Origin: Candidatus Pelagisphaera phototrophica
Lineage (GTDB): Bacteria; Verrucomicrobiota; Verrucomicrobiia; Opitutales; Opitutaceae
Direction: 5' to 3'
NCBI RefSeq assembly: GCF_014529625.1
Contig: NZ_CP076039.1
Span: 620,001 to 684,000 of the forward strand
DNA length: 64,000 nucleotides
Positions 25,801-34,043 of the stretch are shown piece after piece. The notes below the pieces were generated by a model. That model did not search any database and had not been told where the DNA came from. It saw only the letters and a program-made list of their open reading frames with translations. Made by a program: the position numbers and the translations under genes. The first letter of the stretch is position 1. Each line of letters opens with the position of its first letter.

Positions 25801-26614
25801 TAACGATGCCCAGATTGCAGTTAGAATCTGTCAAATAGAAGACAAATTGGTTATAGACTATGCCGGAAGCGCGGAAGAGCAGGTGACAAGTTATAATGCA
25901 ACTCCTGCGATTGTAAAGAGCGCAACCCTGTATGCGCTACGCTTGTTGGCTAATCAGCCTATTCCTTTGAACGAAGGTTTTATGGATGTTGTGAACATAA
26001 ATATTCCCGAAGGGATGTTAAGTCCGCGTTTTGACCAAGATCCTGCTTCTTGTCCTCCGGTCGTAGCGGGCAATGTGGAGGTGAGTCAACGCATTGTGGA
26101 TACATTAATAAAAGCGTTTGGATTGGCAGCGTGTAGTCAAGGTACCATGAACAATCTCATATTTGGCAATCATCACTTTAGCTACTATGAGACTATTGCG
26201 GGGGGAGAGGGCGCGACATCCACTGGGCCGGGTGCAGATGGAGTCCATACGCATATGACTAACACGGGGATTACGGACCCGGAGATTCTTGAGTTTAGAT
26301 TTCCCGTAACGCTAGAAGTGTTTGAGATTAGAGAGAATTCTGGAGGTGGTGGAAGGTACAAAGGAGGCGAGGGTTTACGAAGGCGAATTCGCTTTAGTGA
26401 GCCAGTAGTCGTTTCGCTTTTGACCCAGCACCGTATGTATCCACCCTTTGGATTAAAAGGAGGGGGTGTGGGTGCGTTGGGGAGTCAGTGCCAGATTGCT
26501 CTTAGTGGTAAAAAAAGGTCTATTGAAGGTAATGGCTCCTTTCCCTTCGAGGCAGGTGAAGCCATTGAAATACTGACTCCAGGAGGCGGAGGATGGGGAT
26601 CGAAGACGGGCTAA
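22886..26614 (+). CDS. fused HyuA/HyuB hydantoinase / 5-oxoprolinase
   Basis: ATP-dependent 5-oxoprolinases hydrolyse cyclic amides such as 5-oxoproline. The single 1242-residue chain joins a HyuA-type half (DTGGTFTDCLALSP at residues 7-20; ATTRGTNALLEGKGARAA; FDMGGTSTDVSRF; AVAAGGGS-type VAAGGGSC) to a HyuB-type half starting near residue 730 (ELYTNRFLSLVEEMG, ERKDFSCAL, NHPGFGGSHLPD, ending TPGGGGWG). About 80 extra residues sit between DTGGTFTD and ATTRGTN. The fused form is known in eukaryotes and many bacteria. It ends three bases before the convergent hrpA stop. Confidence 0.88.
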   Translation: MWQFWIDTGGTFTDCLALSPVRKEHRVKVLSSSEIRVRVVEVLGPNRFRLEIPFDTVDDFFVGYRLQVCGLGTVTGQIVTWSSEDCLLELDVKIPAIEQGALCAIQSLEEPPILGMRLITQTLLGEALPLLELRLATTRGTNALLEGKGARAAFFVTRGFRDLLRIGNQQRPDLFELGIKKREPLHSLVFEVSERLDAKGSIIESLCEEEVRRFAVRCREEGIESVAVALLHSYRNSDHEKRIGEILRMEGINHVSLSHELSAKIKILQRAETSMVDAYLAPIMDTYLDAVQSVLSERNLRIMTSAGGLVSRTYYRPKDSLLSGPAGGVVGSSSVGKRAGIERGIAFDMGGTSTDVSRFEGRLDYQFEQVIGGAKVFAPSLRIKTVAAGGGSCCWFDGSALRVGPESAGAWPGPACYGAGGGLTLTDVNLLLGRIDASEFGIPIFPEAASEAVDRLVDEVQARSEMPVADSDLLQGLLDIANEHMADAIRSISIREGYDPSEYALVAFGGAGGLHACAIADILEMDSVLFPLDAGLLSSYGLQQASAETFKERQILRPLKDCKDEIEEWKCLLKESAYEALVLDGELRENLEIRASQVEIRFLGQESGLLIDLVSVESLETDFKYIFEAQYGFIPEQTIEVVSIKVSVGVRDRVGEKEVFEAEEESEIKAEGRCNRGSLTPGTRVVGPLVVQDRFSTVYVDAGWEAIVGSRGSLKLSRDEGAAIEKKSNVEFVELELYTNRFLSLVEEMGNLLERSAFSTNVKERKDFSCALLDSNGSLIANAPHIPVHLGALGVCVRNVSRVLDLKTGDVAITNHPGFGGSHLPDLTLIAPVFTEEDQLIGYVANRAHHAELGGISPGSMPPNAKSLEEEGVVFEPAFLIRDGKVDWLSIERTLTSCAYPTRRLRENLSDLAAQLASIRFGESELRKMVGYYESDTIRHYMASLKKRAAGALRSAFAGLTFEEQAAEEYLDNDAQIAVRICQIEDKLVIDYAGSAEEQVTSYNATPAIVKSATLYALRLLANQPIPLNEGFMDVVNINIPEGMLSPRFDQDPASCPPVVAGNVEVSQRIVDTLIKAFGLAACSQGTMNNLIFGNHHFSYYETIAGGEGATSTGPGADGVHTHMTNTGITDPEILEFRFPVTLEVFEIRENSGGGGRYKGGEGLRRRIRFSEPVVVSLLTQHRMYPPFGLKGGGVGALGSQCQIALSGKKRSIEGNGSFPFEAGEAIEILTPGGGGWGSKTG

Positions 26615-26617
26615 GCA

Positions 26618-29600
26618 TCAGCGCTTTCCAAAAAGCGATTTGAGGCTTTCCAGGTCAGAACTGGTTGGTCGGTCGATGGCACGGTTAGGTTTTGTTGAAG
26701 TGGTCGCAGAATTGCTTGGTTTAGACGGGTCTTCCTCAGGGGCCTGCCTCAGTTTTTGCAGAATTCGTTTTTCCGAAACAGGGAAAGCGGTTCCGAGGGA
26801 TTGGGCAAAAAGTGACAATGCGTATTCCTCGATCGACCATGCGATGTCGCTGTATTGAGAAGATCCTACCTTGGAGGCCGCTAGTTGGTTTCGCAATCTA
26901 TCTATTTCCCCTTGGCGGGCGGCGTCTCTTTCGGGATCCCGTATTCGGGATTGTAGACGCACAAGTAACGACTGTAGATAAATGGGTAGGCGATTGAGGG
27001 CCCAATGAGGGGTTTTTTCAAGGAAGTCGGTTGGAAGAAGTCGATCAATTTCACGATCCAAATCGGTGGGAAGATCTTTCCTGACCTTTAGTTCTTGACG
27101 AGTACTTAGGATCTCTTGCAACAGATCAATCAGCTTGTATACGAGACCTCGAGATTGGGATTTCGCGGATTCAATTTTATTCTGAATATCAGCGACAGAG
27201 ATGGTATTTATATTGTGGGTGCATAGGTGCTTCTTGATATGCGAGTATGCCTGTTCCTTGAGCTTGTCGAGAGGGGCGAATGCGATAGCGGTGGGTCCTA
27301 GTTTGGAAAAGTCTTTTAAATCTTCGCGAGTCCAGGCAAGTTCTCTTCGCAGTTCATGTTTAATGAGCTGTTCTATCCCTAATGAATTTGCAGTCTTAGA
27401 TTCCTCAAATGACTTCAGTAGGGTGAGCTTTATGACATCACCTTGTTGACGCAAAGTGGGATAGGCAAATAGTGGTAGGCCATTGATTTCGCCTATCTTC
27501 CTTTTTTCTGGTTGTGATTCCAGATCGTCAACTGATTCGATGGTACGAGACCATTTTCTTAGAGCGGCCTCCCAAAGTGAGTTGTTTCTGTTCGAATTAT
27601 GATGAGTCGTAGATGATTCGCGAGATCTGATTTTCTCTCGAATGGATTTGGCTGAACGATCTTCCAGGACCGTGTTGCCTTTGCTGTCGTGTACTCGAAT
27701 TCGCACTCGTAGATGTTCCGGAATACCATCTTCCTTCCAATCGCTATAATACGTTTCGATACCGTATGAAGATCTAAGATGGGAAGACAGGCACTCGCAC
27801 AGACTTTGCTCATTCGGCACTAGATTCCTAGAAATGTCTTTTGCGGTTTCCGCTAATGGTTGCAACTTTCTCCTCAGATCCTTGGGAAGTCCTTTCAATA
27901 GATAGTGAACTTTGGATTCTAAATGACCAGGAACGAGCCAGTCGAGCAGTGGACTGTTTAGGCTATCAGCTTTGGAGTAGGGGATATTGAGTGTAACACC
28001 GTCACCTTTTTTGCCCGGCTTGTAGTTATACTCTATTGGCAAAGCAGTGTTCTCAAACTCAACGGATTCGGGGAAAGCAGACAGGTCGATCGTGTCTTCA
28101 GTTCGTAGAGTCAAATCGGACTCCGTCATCTCAAGACGGTTCGAACCGTTGATCTTTAGGTAGCCATTGAGATCGCCAATCGAAGCTATATTTTTTAACC
28201 GGCTCGAATAGAATTGGAATGCTGCTTCTTCGATACCAATCCAGCTCTGCATTTTAGCGATGGTTTGGGCGTTCTGCATCCGGTTCTTCAATTTTCGATT
28301 CACTTCGAGAAAACTGAGGTTCCGAGATATCTCAACATCTTCGTTCAACAAACCTTCACGGATAAAGATCTCTGTTGCTTTAGTGGGATCCACCTTGAGG
28401 TAGGATACCGTTTTGCGCTGCAATTCCAAACCATGGATACGAATACTCTCCCGACATACGACTCTTCCTTTGTCGGTCTCAAAGCTGGGCTGGCTATAGC
28501 TGTACTTGAGAATATGCTCGCCCATGAGCACGAGCCAGGTCGGATCGATCACCGCGACCGTGCGTGCGTAGAGGCGATTGGTTTCCACGATTTCCCCAGC
28601 AAGAATCCACTCTGGTGAGGATACCCTTCCTTCGATTACTTGTTTTTGCTTTTTCGATTTCGCGAATTGGGCCTTTTTGTTAAACAGTCCCGAGCCAGGA
28701 AAGATCATGATTTTCCTGTCACCTGTAGATCGATAGAAGTTGGGTTCATCTTTGCGGGCAGGATTTGCGAGGAGACCGGCCGCTAGGCAGTGATGAATGG
28801 AGCGATACTCACTGCCGCCATACTCCCTCAATCGTTGTTTCTCATTTTCGTCTTTGTAGTGGGTCGATTGGGATTTGCTTTTATCGGTACGATCAAATTC
28901 CCGAATCGCCTGGGCGAGTTGGTCTTTGACATCTCTCCACTCTCGAATTCGCAAATAGGAAATATAGTGCGATCTGCAAAACTTGCGAAGCTTACTCTGT
29001 GATATTCTATCGGAGCCTGATTGGAGAGCCTCCCAAATATTGAGAAGCGTCAGAAAGTCTGATTGCTTGTGGATAAATTCGCTTTGAGCGATTCTAGCCT
29101 GCTCTTCTTTCCCGAGGGGCCGTTCCCGGGGATCGGGGATTGTGAGCGCAGATGCGATGATAAGAATTTGCTCAAGCACTCCCTCCTTTTCTGCCTGTAG
29201 CAACATGCGACCCGCTGTGGGGTCGATTGGAAGCTTTGCCAGCTTGCTTCCCAATTTAGTAAGTCTGTACTCGGAGTCAATGGCACCCAATTCTTCGAGT
29301 AGGGCAAAACCGGACCGAATGGCAGCGATGCTCGGAGGATCGATGAAGGGGAATGACTCGATTTCCCCAAGTCGAGAGGCCATCATCTTCAGGATCACCT
29401 CGGCCAGATTCGATCTTTGGATCTCTGGAGTTGAAAACTCGGACCGTTTTAAGAAGTCAGTTTCTGAATACAGCCGGATACAGATCCCGTCTTGAACGCG
29501 TCCACAACGTCCTGCTCGCTGGTTGGCACTGCTTTGCGAGACCTTTTCAATCGGCAGTCGTTTGGTCCGGGCTCGTGGGTTGTAGCGACTGATCCGAGCT

Positions 29601-30562
29601 AGTCCGGTATCTATGACAAAACGAATACCCGGAATGGTTAGCGACGTTTCGGCGATATTGGTCGCCAGAACGATTTTCCGACGGGATAGTTGGGCGAATA
29701 TCTGTTGCTGGTCGGCATTGGAGAGCCGTCCAAAGCAGGGAAGAACTGAACAGAGATTTCCCAACCGTCCCTCTAAGCGTTTCTTCGTCTCCCTAATATC
29801 CTTCTCGGTCGGGAGGAATGCGAGGATATCGCCGTGGCCGAATTCCTCTATGATTCGATCAACCGATTCTGTAATTCCGTTGAGGAAGGTGTATTCTTCC
29901 TCATCATCCAGAAGCTCTTCCAAGGGAGCATATATGATATCGACGGGATAAACTCTACCAGAGACTTCAATGATCGGGGCGTTTTCGAAGCTCTGAGAAA
30001 ACTTGTCGGTATCGATCGTCGCGGAAGTAATAATCACTTTGAGGTCCGGACGTTTCATTCGTAGTTGATTGAGATGCCCAAGTAGAAAATCGATATTGAG
30101 GCTTCGTTCATGAGCTTCGTCGATGATGATGGTATCGTATTCACGCATAAGCGGATCTGACTGAATCTCTGCCAGCAGCATACCATCGGTCATAAACTTG
30201 ATTCGAGTTTGAGGACTTGTTGTGTCGGCGAATCGAATTTTACACCCAACCTCCTTTCCGTATTCGACATTCAATTCTTCTGAAACGCGTTTGGCGATTG
30301 ATAGGGCAGCGACGCGGCGCGGTTGAGTACACGCAATCCGTTTGGTTCGACCTCTACCCGCATCGATACACATCTTAGGAATCTGCGTTGTCTTGCCGGA
30401 ACCAGTTTCACCCGATAGAATAATCGCTGGGTATTTCTGAATCGCGGCAATAATGTCATCCCGTCTCTTGGAGATGGGCAGATCTTGTGGATAGAGGATC
30501 TTGCTGGGATTCCAGGAAGCTCGTTTCGCTATTTTACGCCTTGGTTGCCGCCTTTCTTCCAT
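26618..30562 (-). CDS. hrpA: DEAH-box ATP-dependent RNA helicase HrpA
   Basis: HrpA unwinds RNA with ATP; in other bacteria it takes part in mRNA processing and rescue of collided ribosomes. The 1314-residue protein is near the length of the E. coli protein. Motif I is SGETGSGKTTQIPKM (about residues 50-64), motif II IIIDEAHERS, motif III TSATIDTDKFS and motif VI QRAGRCGRV. The helicase-associated and OB-fold domains follow, then a DUF3418-type C-terminal region with FPESVEFENTALPIEYNYKPG. It is the last gene of a run: the secreted-protein gene ends only four bases upstream. Confidence 0.96.
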   Translation of the reverse strand: MEERRQPRRKIAKRASWNPSKILYPQDLPISKRRDDIIAAIQKYPAIILSGETGSGKTTQIPKMCIDAGRGRTKRIACTQPRRVAALSIAKRVSEELNVEYGKEVGCKIRFADTTSPQTRIKFMTDGMLLAEIQSDPLMREYDTIIIDEAHERSLNIDFLLGHLNQLRMKRPDLKVIITSATIDTDKFSQSFENAPIIEVSGRVYPVDIIYAPLEELLDDEEEYTFLNGITESVDRIIEEFGHGDILAFLPTEKDIRETKKRLEGRLGNLCSVLPCFGRLSNADQQQIFAQLSRRKIVLATNIAETSLTIPGIRFVIDTGLARISRYNPRARTKRLPIEKVSQSSANQRAGRCGRVQDGICIRLYSETDFLKRSEFSTPEIQRSNLAEVILKMMASRLGEIESFPFIDPPSIAAIRSGFALLEELGAIDSEYRLTKLGSKLAKLPIDPTAGRMLLQAEKEGVLEQILIIASALTIPDPRERPLGKEEQARIAQSEFIHKQSDFLTLLNIWEALQSGSDRISQSKLRKFCRSHYISYLRIREWRDVKDQLAQAIREFDRTDKSKSQSTHYKDENEKQRLREYGGSEYRSIHHCLAAGLLANPARKDEPNFYRSTGDRKIMIFPGSGLFNKKAQFAKSKKQKQVIEGRVSSPEWILAGEIVETNRLYARTVAVIDPTWLVLMGEHILKYSYSQPSFETDKGRVVCRESIRIHGLELQRKTVSYLKVDPTKATEIFIREGLLNEDVEISRNLSFLEVNRKLKNRMQNAQTIAKMQSWIGIEEAAFQFYSSRLKNIASIGDLNGYLKINGSNRLEMTESDLTLRTEDTIDLSAFPESVEFENTALPIEYNYKPGKKGDGVTLNIPYSKADSLNSPLLDWLVPGHLESKVHYLLKGLPKDLRRKLQPLAETAKDISRNLVPNEQSLCECLSSHLRSSYGIETYYSDWKEDGIPEHLRVRIRVHDSKGNTVLEDRSAKSIREKIRSRESSTTHHNSNRNNSLWEAALRKWSRTIESVDDLESQPEKRKIGEINGLPLFAYPTLRQQGDVIKLTLLKSFEESKTANSLGIEQLIKHELRRELAWTREDLKDFSKLGPTAIAFAPLDKLKEQAYSHIKKHLCTHNINTISVADIQNKIESAKSQSRGLVYKLIDLLQEILSTRQELKVRKDLPTDLDREIDRLLPTDFLEKTPHWALNRLPIYLQSLLVRLQSRIRDPERDAARQGEIDRLRNQLAASKVGSSQYSDIAWSIEEYALSLFAQSLGTAFPVSEKRILQKLRQAPEEDPSKPSNSATTSTKPNRAIDRPTSSDLESLKSLFGKR

Positions 30563-30566
30563 TTTC

Positions 30567-31016
30567 CTATCTTTTACGAACGCGGTTGAAAATCTTCACA
30601 GCCTGAATCCAGTCTTCGTCGTTCGGATACGAAAGGCTGCACCAGATGATATTGAAGTTAGAGTCGACTATTGAAAGCATGGGAGTGCCTGATGGGGCTT
30701 TTTCCAGAATAGTGGAGTGGCTCTTCAAGAAACCGCTTTTGAGAAACGCACTCGCAACGGTTCGCTTGGCGTACCTACTTCCAGGCCATGCGAAGTCAAG
30801 GAGCCAAGGTCTAGATTCCAGGCTACTCACTAATGAGGCACATCTTAATGCGTCATTGAGGTCTTCTTGCGAGCGAGAAGTGATGAGGAAGATTGGCCAT
30901 TCATTGATGGTTAAGTATTCACCATCGAGTGTCTTGCAGGTGAATTCTTGTGCGCCTGTCTCTTTGGCGAAAAGACCAAGCATTAGCGCGAAAAGTATTC
31001 CGAACTTCGATCTCAT
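30567..31016 (-). CDS. small exported protein of unknown function
   Basis: I do not recognise the family. The 149-residue product has a clear signal peptide (RSKFGILFALMLGLFAKETGAQ, cleavage after Ala-Gln region) and a mature part with three cysteines (TCKTLD, RCASL, IWCSLS). The PSGTPMLSIVDSNFNIIW segment recalls the cis-Pro region of a thioredoxin-like fold, but no CxxC is present. Its start overlaps the permease stop by four bases (ATGA), so it is likely translated with the permease; the pair probably works together in the envelope. Confidence 0.6.
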   Translation of the reverse strand: MRSKFGILFALMLGLFAKETGAQEFTCKTLDGEYLTINEWPIFLITSRSQEDLNDALRCASLVSSLESRPWLLDFAWPGSRYAKRTVASAFLKSGFLKSHSTILEKAPSGTPMLSIVDSNFNIIWCSLSYPNDEDWIQAVKIFNRVRKR

Positions 31017-31855
31017 GGTTGCGGGGTTTTAGCTTGGGTTGAAAAGCTGGCTATTGTAAATCCGAGAGATTCCAGTTTTGCGGATACATTTCCGGAATTA
31101 ATATTCGAGCCTCCAATGCGCGCCTTCCCCGAATTGAGGCCCGCGCTAATGGGTAGGGCACTATCAATCAATGCCAGAGGAAGGGGAATAGAGCCTGTTA
31201 AATAGATGTAGAATGGAGTGACGATGAGGGTGGTTAGCAGGGTGCTCATGTATACCCCTCCGGGCGGATTGGCCAACAGGTCGTCGGGAGCGGACGCGCT
31301 TATTAACCCGGCCAGAAGGAAGCCGACAAACAAAGAAACGGCAATGTCGCCAGGAAGGGTCATCAGTCCGTTGCGCAGGCTTTCTGTCCATGTGGGTTTC
31401 GCACTTTCGGTTCCGGATGAACGAGGGGCTGCCACTTCGTTTTTCTTGCTGAAGAGCTCAAAAATAAGTCTTACCCCGATCCCGGAAATGAAGGCGATGA
31501 CTACACGGTACAACGCGAAAACTTGTCCGAGCATACCGTAAGTCGCTAAGATGCTGTCGATTCCCATTTGGGGAGGAGCGGTTAGAAAAGAGGTCACCGC
31601 TCCCTTGCTCGGCCCCTTTTCACGAAGGCTAGCGGTCACCGGGATGACACCGTAAGAGGAGAGAGGTATGGGCACTCCGAAGATGGAAGCCAGGACGATG
31701 GACTTAAATCCGGTCTGGCCTAGATGTTGTTCAATCCATTGCTGACGAATCCACTTCTGCAATAGGCCGGTTATCAAAAAGCCCAACAGTAAGTAGGGGC
31801 CCATTTCGGCAATTAGGCTCCAGGTTTCGATCAAGTAAGTCCGGATCGGATTCAT
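31013..31855 (-). CDS. permease of the SO_0444/ArsP-like family, cysteine motif lost
   Basis: The protein resembles DUF318-type permeases that export metals or organic arsenicals across the inner membrane. It has about 280 residues and seven to eight hydrophobic segments; recognisable parts are GPYLLLGFLITGLLQKW, GVPIPLSSYGVIPV, and APPQMGIDSILATYGMLG. In typical members the second segment is GVPxPxCSCGVIP, where the cysteines bind the metal or metalloid; here they are Ser and Tyr. The usual GPATN near the end is also absent. Start at ATG 31855 (a TTG 48 bases upstream is in frame). It overlaps the small exported protein and lies 68 bases after the regulator gene. Confidence 0.7.
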   Translation of the reverse strand: MNPIRTYLIETWSLIAEMGPYLLLGFLITGLLQKWIRQQWIEQHLGQTGFKSIVLASIFGVPIPLSSYGVIPVTASLREKGPSKGAVTSFLTAPPQMGIDSILATYGMLGQVFALYRVVIAFISGIGVRLIFELFSKKNEVAAPRSSGTESAKPTWTESLRNGLMTLPGDIAVSLFVGFLLAGLISASAPDDLLANPPGGVYMSTLLTTLIVTPFYIYLTGSIPLPLALIDSALPISAGLNSGKARIGGSNINSGNVSAKLESLGFTIASFSTQAKTPQP

Positions 31856-31923
31856 GAGTTCGGAAAAACATGTTGCTCCGGATCGATCTTGTCGAGGGAT
31901 CAACTTGTCTCTTGAGAAGGAGC

Positions 31924-33633
31924 TTAGTTGGCTTTGGCGCCGTCCCGAATTGAAACCGGAATTCGGACTCTAGCAATCAGACCACTGGGAGAGGCGGGTA
32001 CCATATCCAAATGGCCACCCTTGAGGGCCAATTGAGTACGGATCTGAAAAAGGCCGATTTTGTTTAGGGGCGCTTTGACGCTCTTAAGTTTCTCGTCGAG
32101 ACCGACCCCGTCGTCCTCGATCTGAAGCACCCATTCATCTTCGTCTCTAAACAGAGTGATGATACAGAGGTTCGCTTTTGAGTGGTTAACGACGTTGGTG
32201 ATGAGCTCGCGAAGTATTTCGAAAAGGAGGTCTTTCTTCTGTTCGAGTTCGATGGACTGTTGATCCGCGATGGATATGCTTACGTCGATACCATGCTCCT
32301 TTCGCGTCATGGCTACCATGCGCTTAGCGGCGCCGACAAAGCCCTCTTTCGCTGGATTGGGAGGATTGAAATCCGCAACGGACTCCTGGGCGAAGTCGAA
32401 GGGTAGTGATTCCTGTTTGGGAGCTGCGGCCTTTTTTCGAGCGACCGACATCAATATCTCTTGATAGGCCGCCTTTTTATCGATCGAGAGGGATTGATCC
32501 TGCTTGGAAGTGTCGGGGCTTGATTTTGCGGGTTTCTTGCTTTTTAACTTCTTTGGTCTAGGGCTGTTGTCTGATTTTTCGGCTACGATCGGTGGAACTG
32601 GCTCGCTCGCTTGGTTCTCGGGGATTTCTGTATCTGGTACTGAAAACGGAGCTTGGGGTTGAGACGGCATCGTAGGGCCCCCGCTGTGAGCAATCTCGTC
32701 GGCTAGGGCCTGTAATTTCTGGTCTGCTTTTTGCAGGGCTTTCTCCCTAGCCTGAAATGCCTCCTGGATTGCTGTGTTTGCTTCGGCGAGACGCTCGTAC
32801 AATTCGTTCGTCTTCGGAGTTTCGCGAATGACACCGATTATGGCGGTCTCGCCGAAGGCATTCCCTTTCCAAATTTTGCCTCGCAGTTCCAGTCCTAGAA
32901 GAGGCATCTCGTCGCCATTGACCCGAAAATGGCTGGAGACGTTATCGTTCTTTAGCGGAAACCGATCGAGACTCTCGGAAACGGCTGAGCGGTCTTCCGG
33001 AAAAACTTGCCCGACGATTTCGTCCAGGCTCCTCTCTGCTGGGCTAGGAGGGAAGCGGAGCATCGCTAGAGCGATTGAATCCAGAACAAACTTATCCTGT
33101 TTTGGATAGTAGGTCCAAGCACCCATCAGCCCCGTTTCGAGAGTCAGGTTTAGACGGGACTCGAGTATGGATCTCTCGGAGGCGAGGGTGTGGCGCGCGA
33201 TGGTGGAACGAATCGCTTGCTCAACCAATGAAGGAGAAAGGTCTTCCTTGCACAGTAACTCATCTATCCCGCTCGGGCGGACAAATTCAGGATTGTTTAG
33301 ATTGCGGCGGTCGGTGAGTCCGAGAATAGGATTGTCGAAACCGGCAATGCGAAGTCGATCAACCTCGCTTTCAGGCTGCTCAAGTGAGTCGCAGTCCAGG
33401 AATAGCAAATCAAACCCGCAGGCTCTTATCATGTTCCTGGCATCCTCAATGGAAGTACAGCGTTGGAGTTTGTACTCGTTGAGCCGAGACCGTTTCAAAT
33501 CAGCCCTCAGGGTTGCCGCATCGTCTTCATCGCTTATGATCGCTAGCAAAAATAGAGTCCCGCGAATTCCCCTGATCACGGGTGGAGATGCCTTCGCTCT
33601 GTCTTTGCTAAATGGAGACTCCGATAGGGACAT
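31924..33633 (-). CDS. receiver-like / PAS / ATPase signalling protein
   Basis: This is a cytoplasmic regulator with three visible parts: a receiver-like N-terminus (LFLLAIISDEDDAAT; LLFLDCDSLE would be the phosphoacceptor strand), a PAS-like region with LTLETGLMGAWTYYPKQ, and a C-terminal GHKL ATPase with the N-box ELITNVVNHSKAN, G1 EDDGVGLDE and G2 IGLFQIRTQLALKGG. Between PAS and ATPase lies a coiled-coil followed by about 130 low-complexity Pro/Lys/Ser residues. No phosphoacceptor-histidine motif of HisKA or HisKA_3 type is evident. About 570 residues from ATG 33633; the frame extends to a GTG at 33732. Confidence 0.72.
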   Translation of the reverse strand: MSLSESPFSKDRAKASPPVIRGIRGTLFLLAIISDEDDAATLRADLKRSRLNEYKLQRCTSIEDARNMIRACGFDLLFLDCDSLEQPESEVDRLRIAGFDNPILGLTDRRNLNNPEFVRPSGIDELLCKEDLSPSLVEQAIRSTIARHTLASERSILESRLNLTLETGLMGAWTYYPKQDKFVLDSIALAMLRFPPSPAERSLDEIVGQVFPEDRSAVSESLDRFPLKNDNVSSHFRVNGDEMPLLGLELRGKIWKGNAFGETAIIGVIRETPKTNELYERLAEANTAIQEAFQAREKALQKADQKLQALADEIAHSGGPTMPSQPQAPFSVPDTEIPENQASEPVPPIVAEKSDNSPRPKKLKSKKPAKSSPDTSKQDQSLSIDKKAAYQEILMSVARKKAAAPKQESLPFDFAQESVADFNPPNPAKEGFVGAAKRMVAMTRKEHGIDVSISIADQQSIELEQKKDLLFEILRELITNVVNHSKANLCIITLFRDEDEWVLQIEDDGVGLDEKLKSVKAPLNKIGLFQIRTQLALKGGHLDMVPASPSGLIARVRIPVSIRDGAKAN

Positions 33634-33990
33634 TATTTTGAAGAAGGAGGGAACGGAATCAGTTTCAGAATGTGCATTATTCGTCTCTCTGCGTTTAATC
33701 CAAACGTAAGTAAAAGCCGAAAAGCTATTCACACGTTATTTACGGAGCAAGGTTTGTTCTGTTTCTAAACCAATGGTTGTAGGAATTCCCGTATGAAGTA
33801 GTTAATGGTGTCTTACATGCTTTGATAGGGGAGTTGTTTGTGGGATAGAATCAAAGAATGGAAAAAACGCCGATTTTAGGTTTTTTTCGTGGTGGATAGC
33901 GAATCAAAGTCAAAAATTCTACGTCAATGGCCCGAAGATCGGGTCGATAAATGACTAAAGGACCCATTTTTAACCGATTATTTCGCGGAT

Positions 33991-34019
33991 TTGTCACCTA
34001 CTGATTGACTGTGTAAAAT
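33991..34019 (+). promoter_or_regulatory. sigma-70-like promoter of korAB
   Basis: TTGTCA (33991-33996) and TAAAAT (34014-34019) are separated by exactly 17 bases. Transcription would begin near 34026, giving a leader of about 18 bases before the korA ATG. The upstream 300 bases are AT-rich and contain no gene. Confidence 0.55.
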
Positions 34020-34043
34020 CATGCGACTAGAGCTCGCTAACAA

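Noticed and set aside
26618-30562. Plus-strand open frames within hrpA (for example 28214-28618)
   Set aside because: They are complements of a full-length, well-matched HrpA.
31013-31180. Frameshift as the cause of the odd C-terminus of the permease
   Set aside because: The two other frames there contain stops and show no better family pattern.
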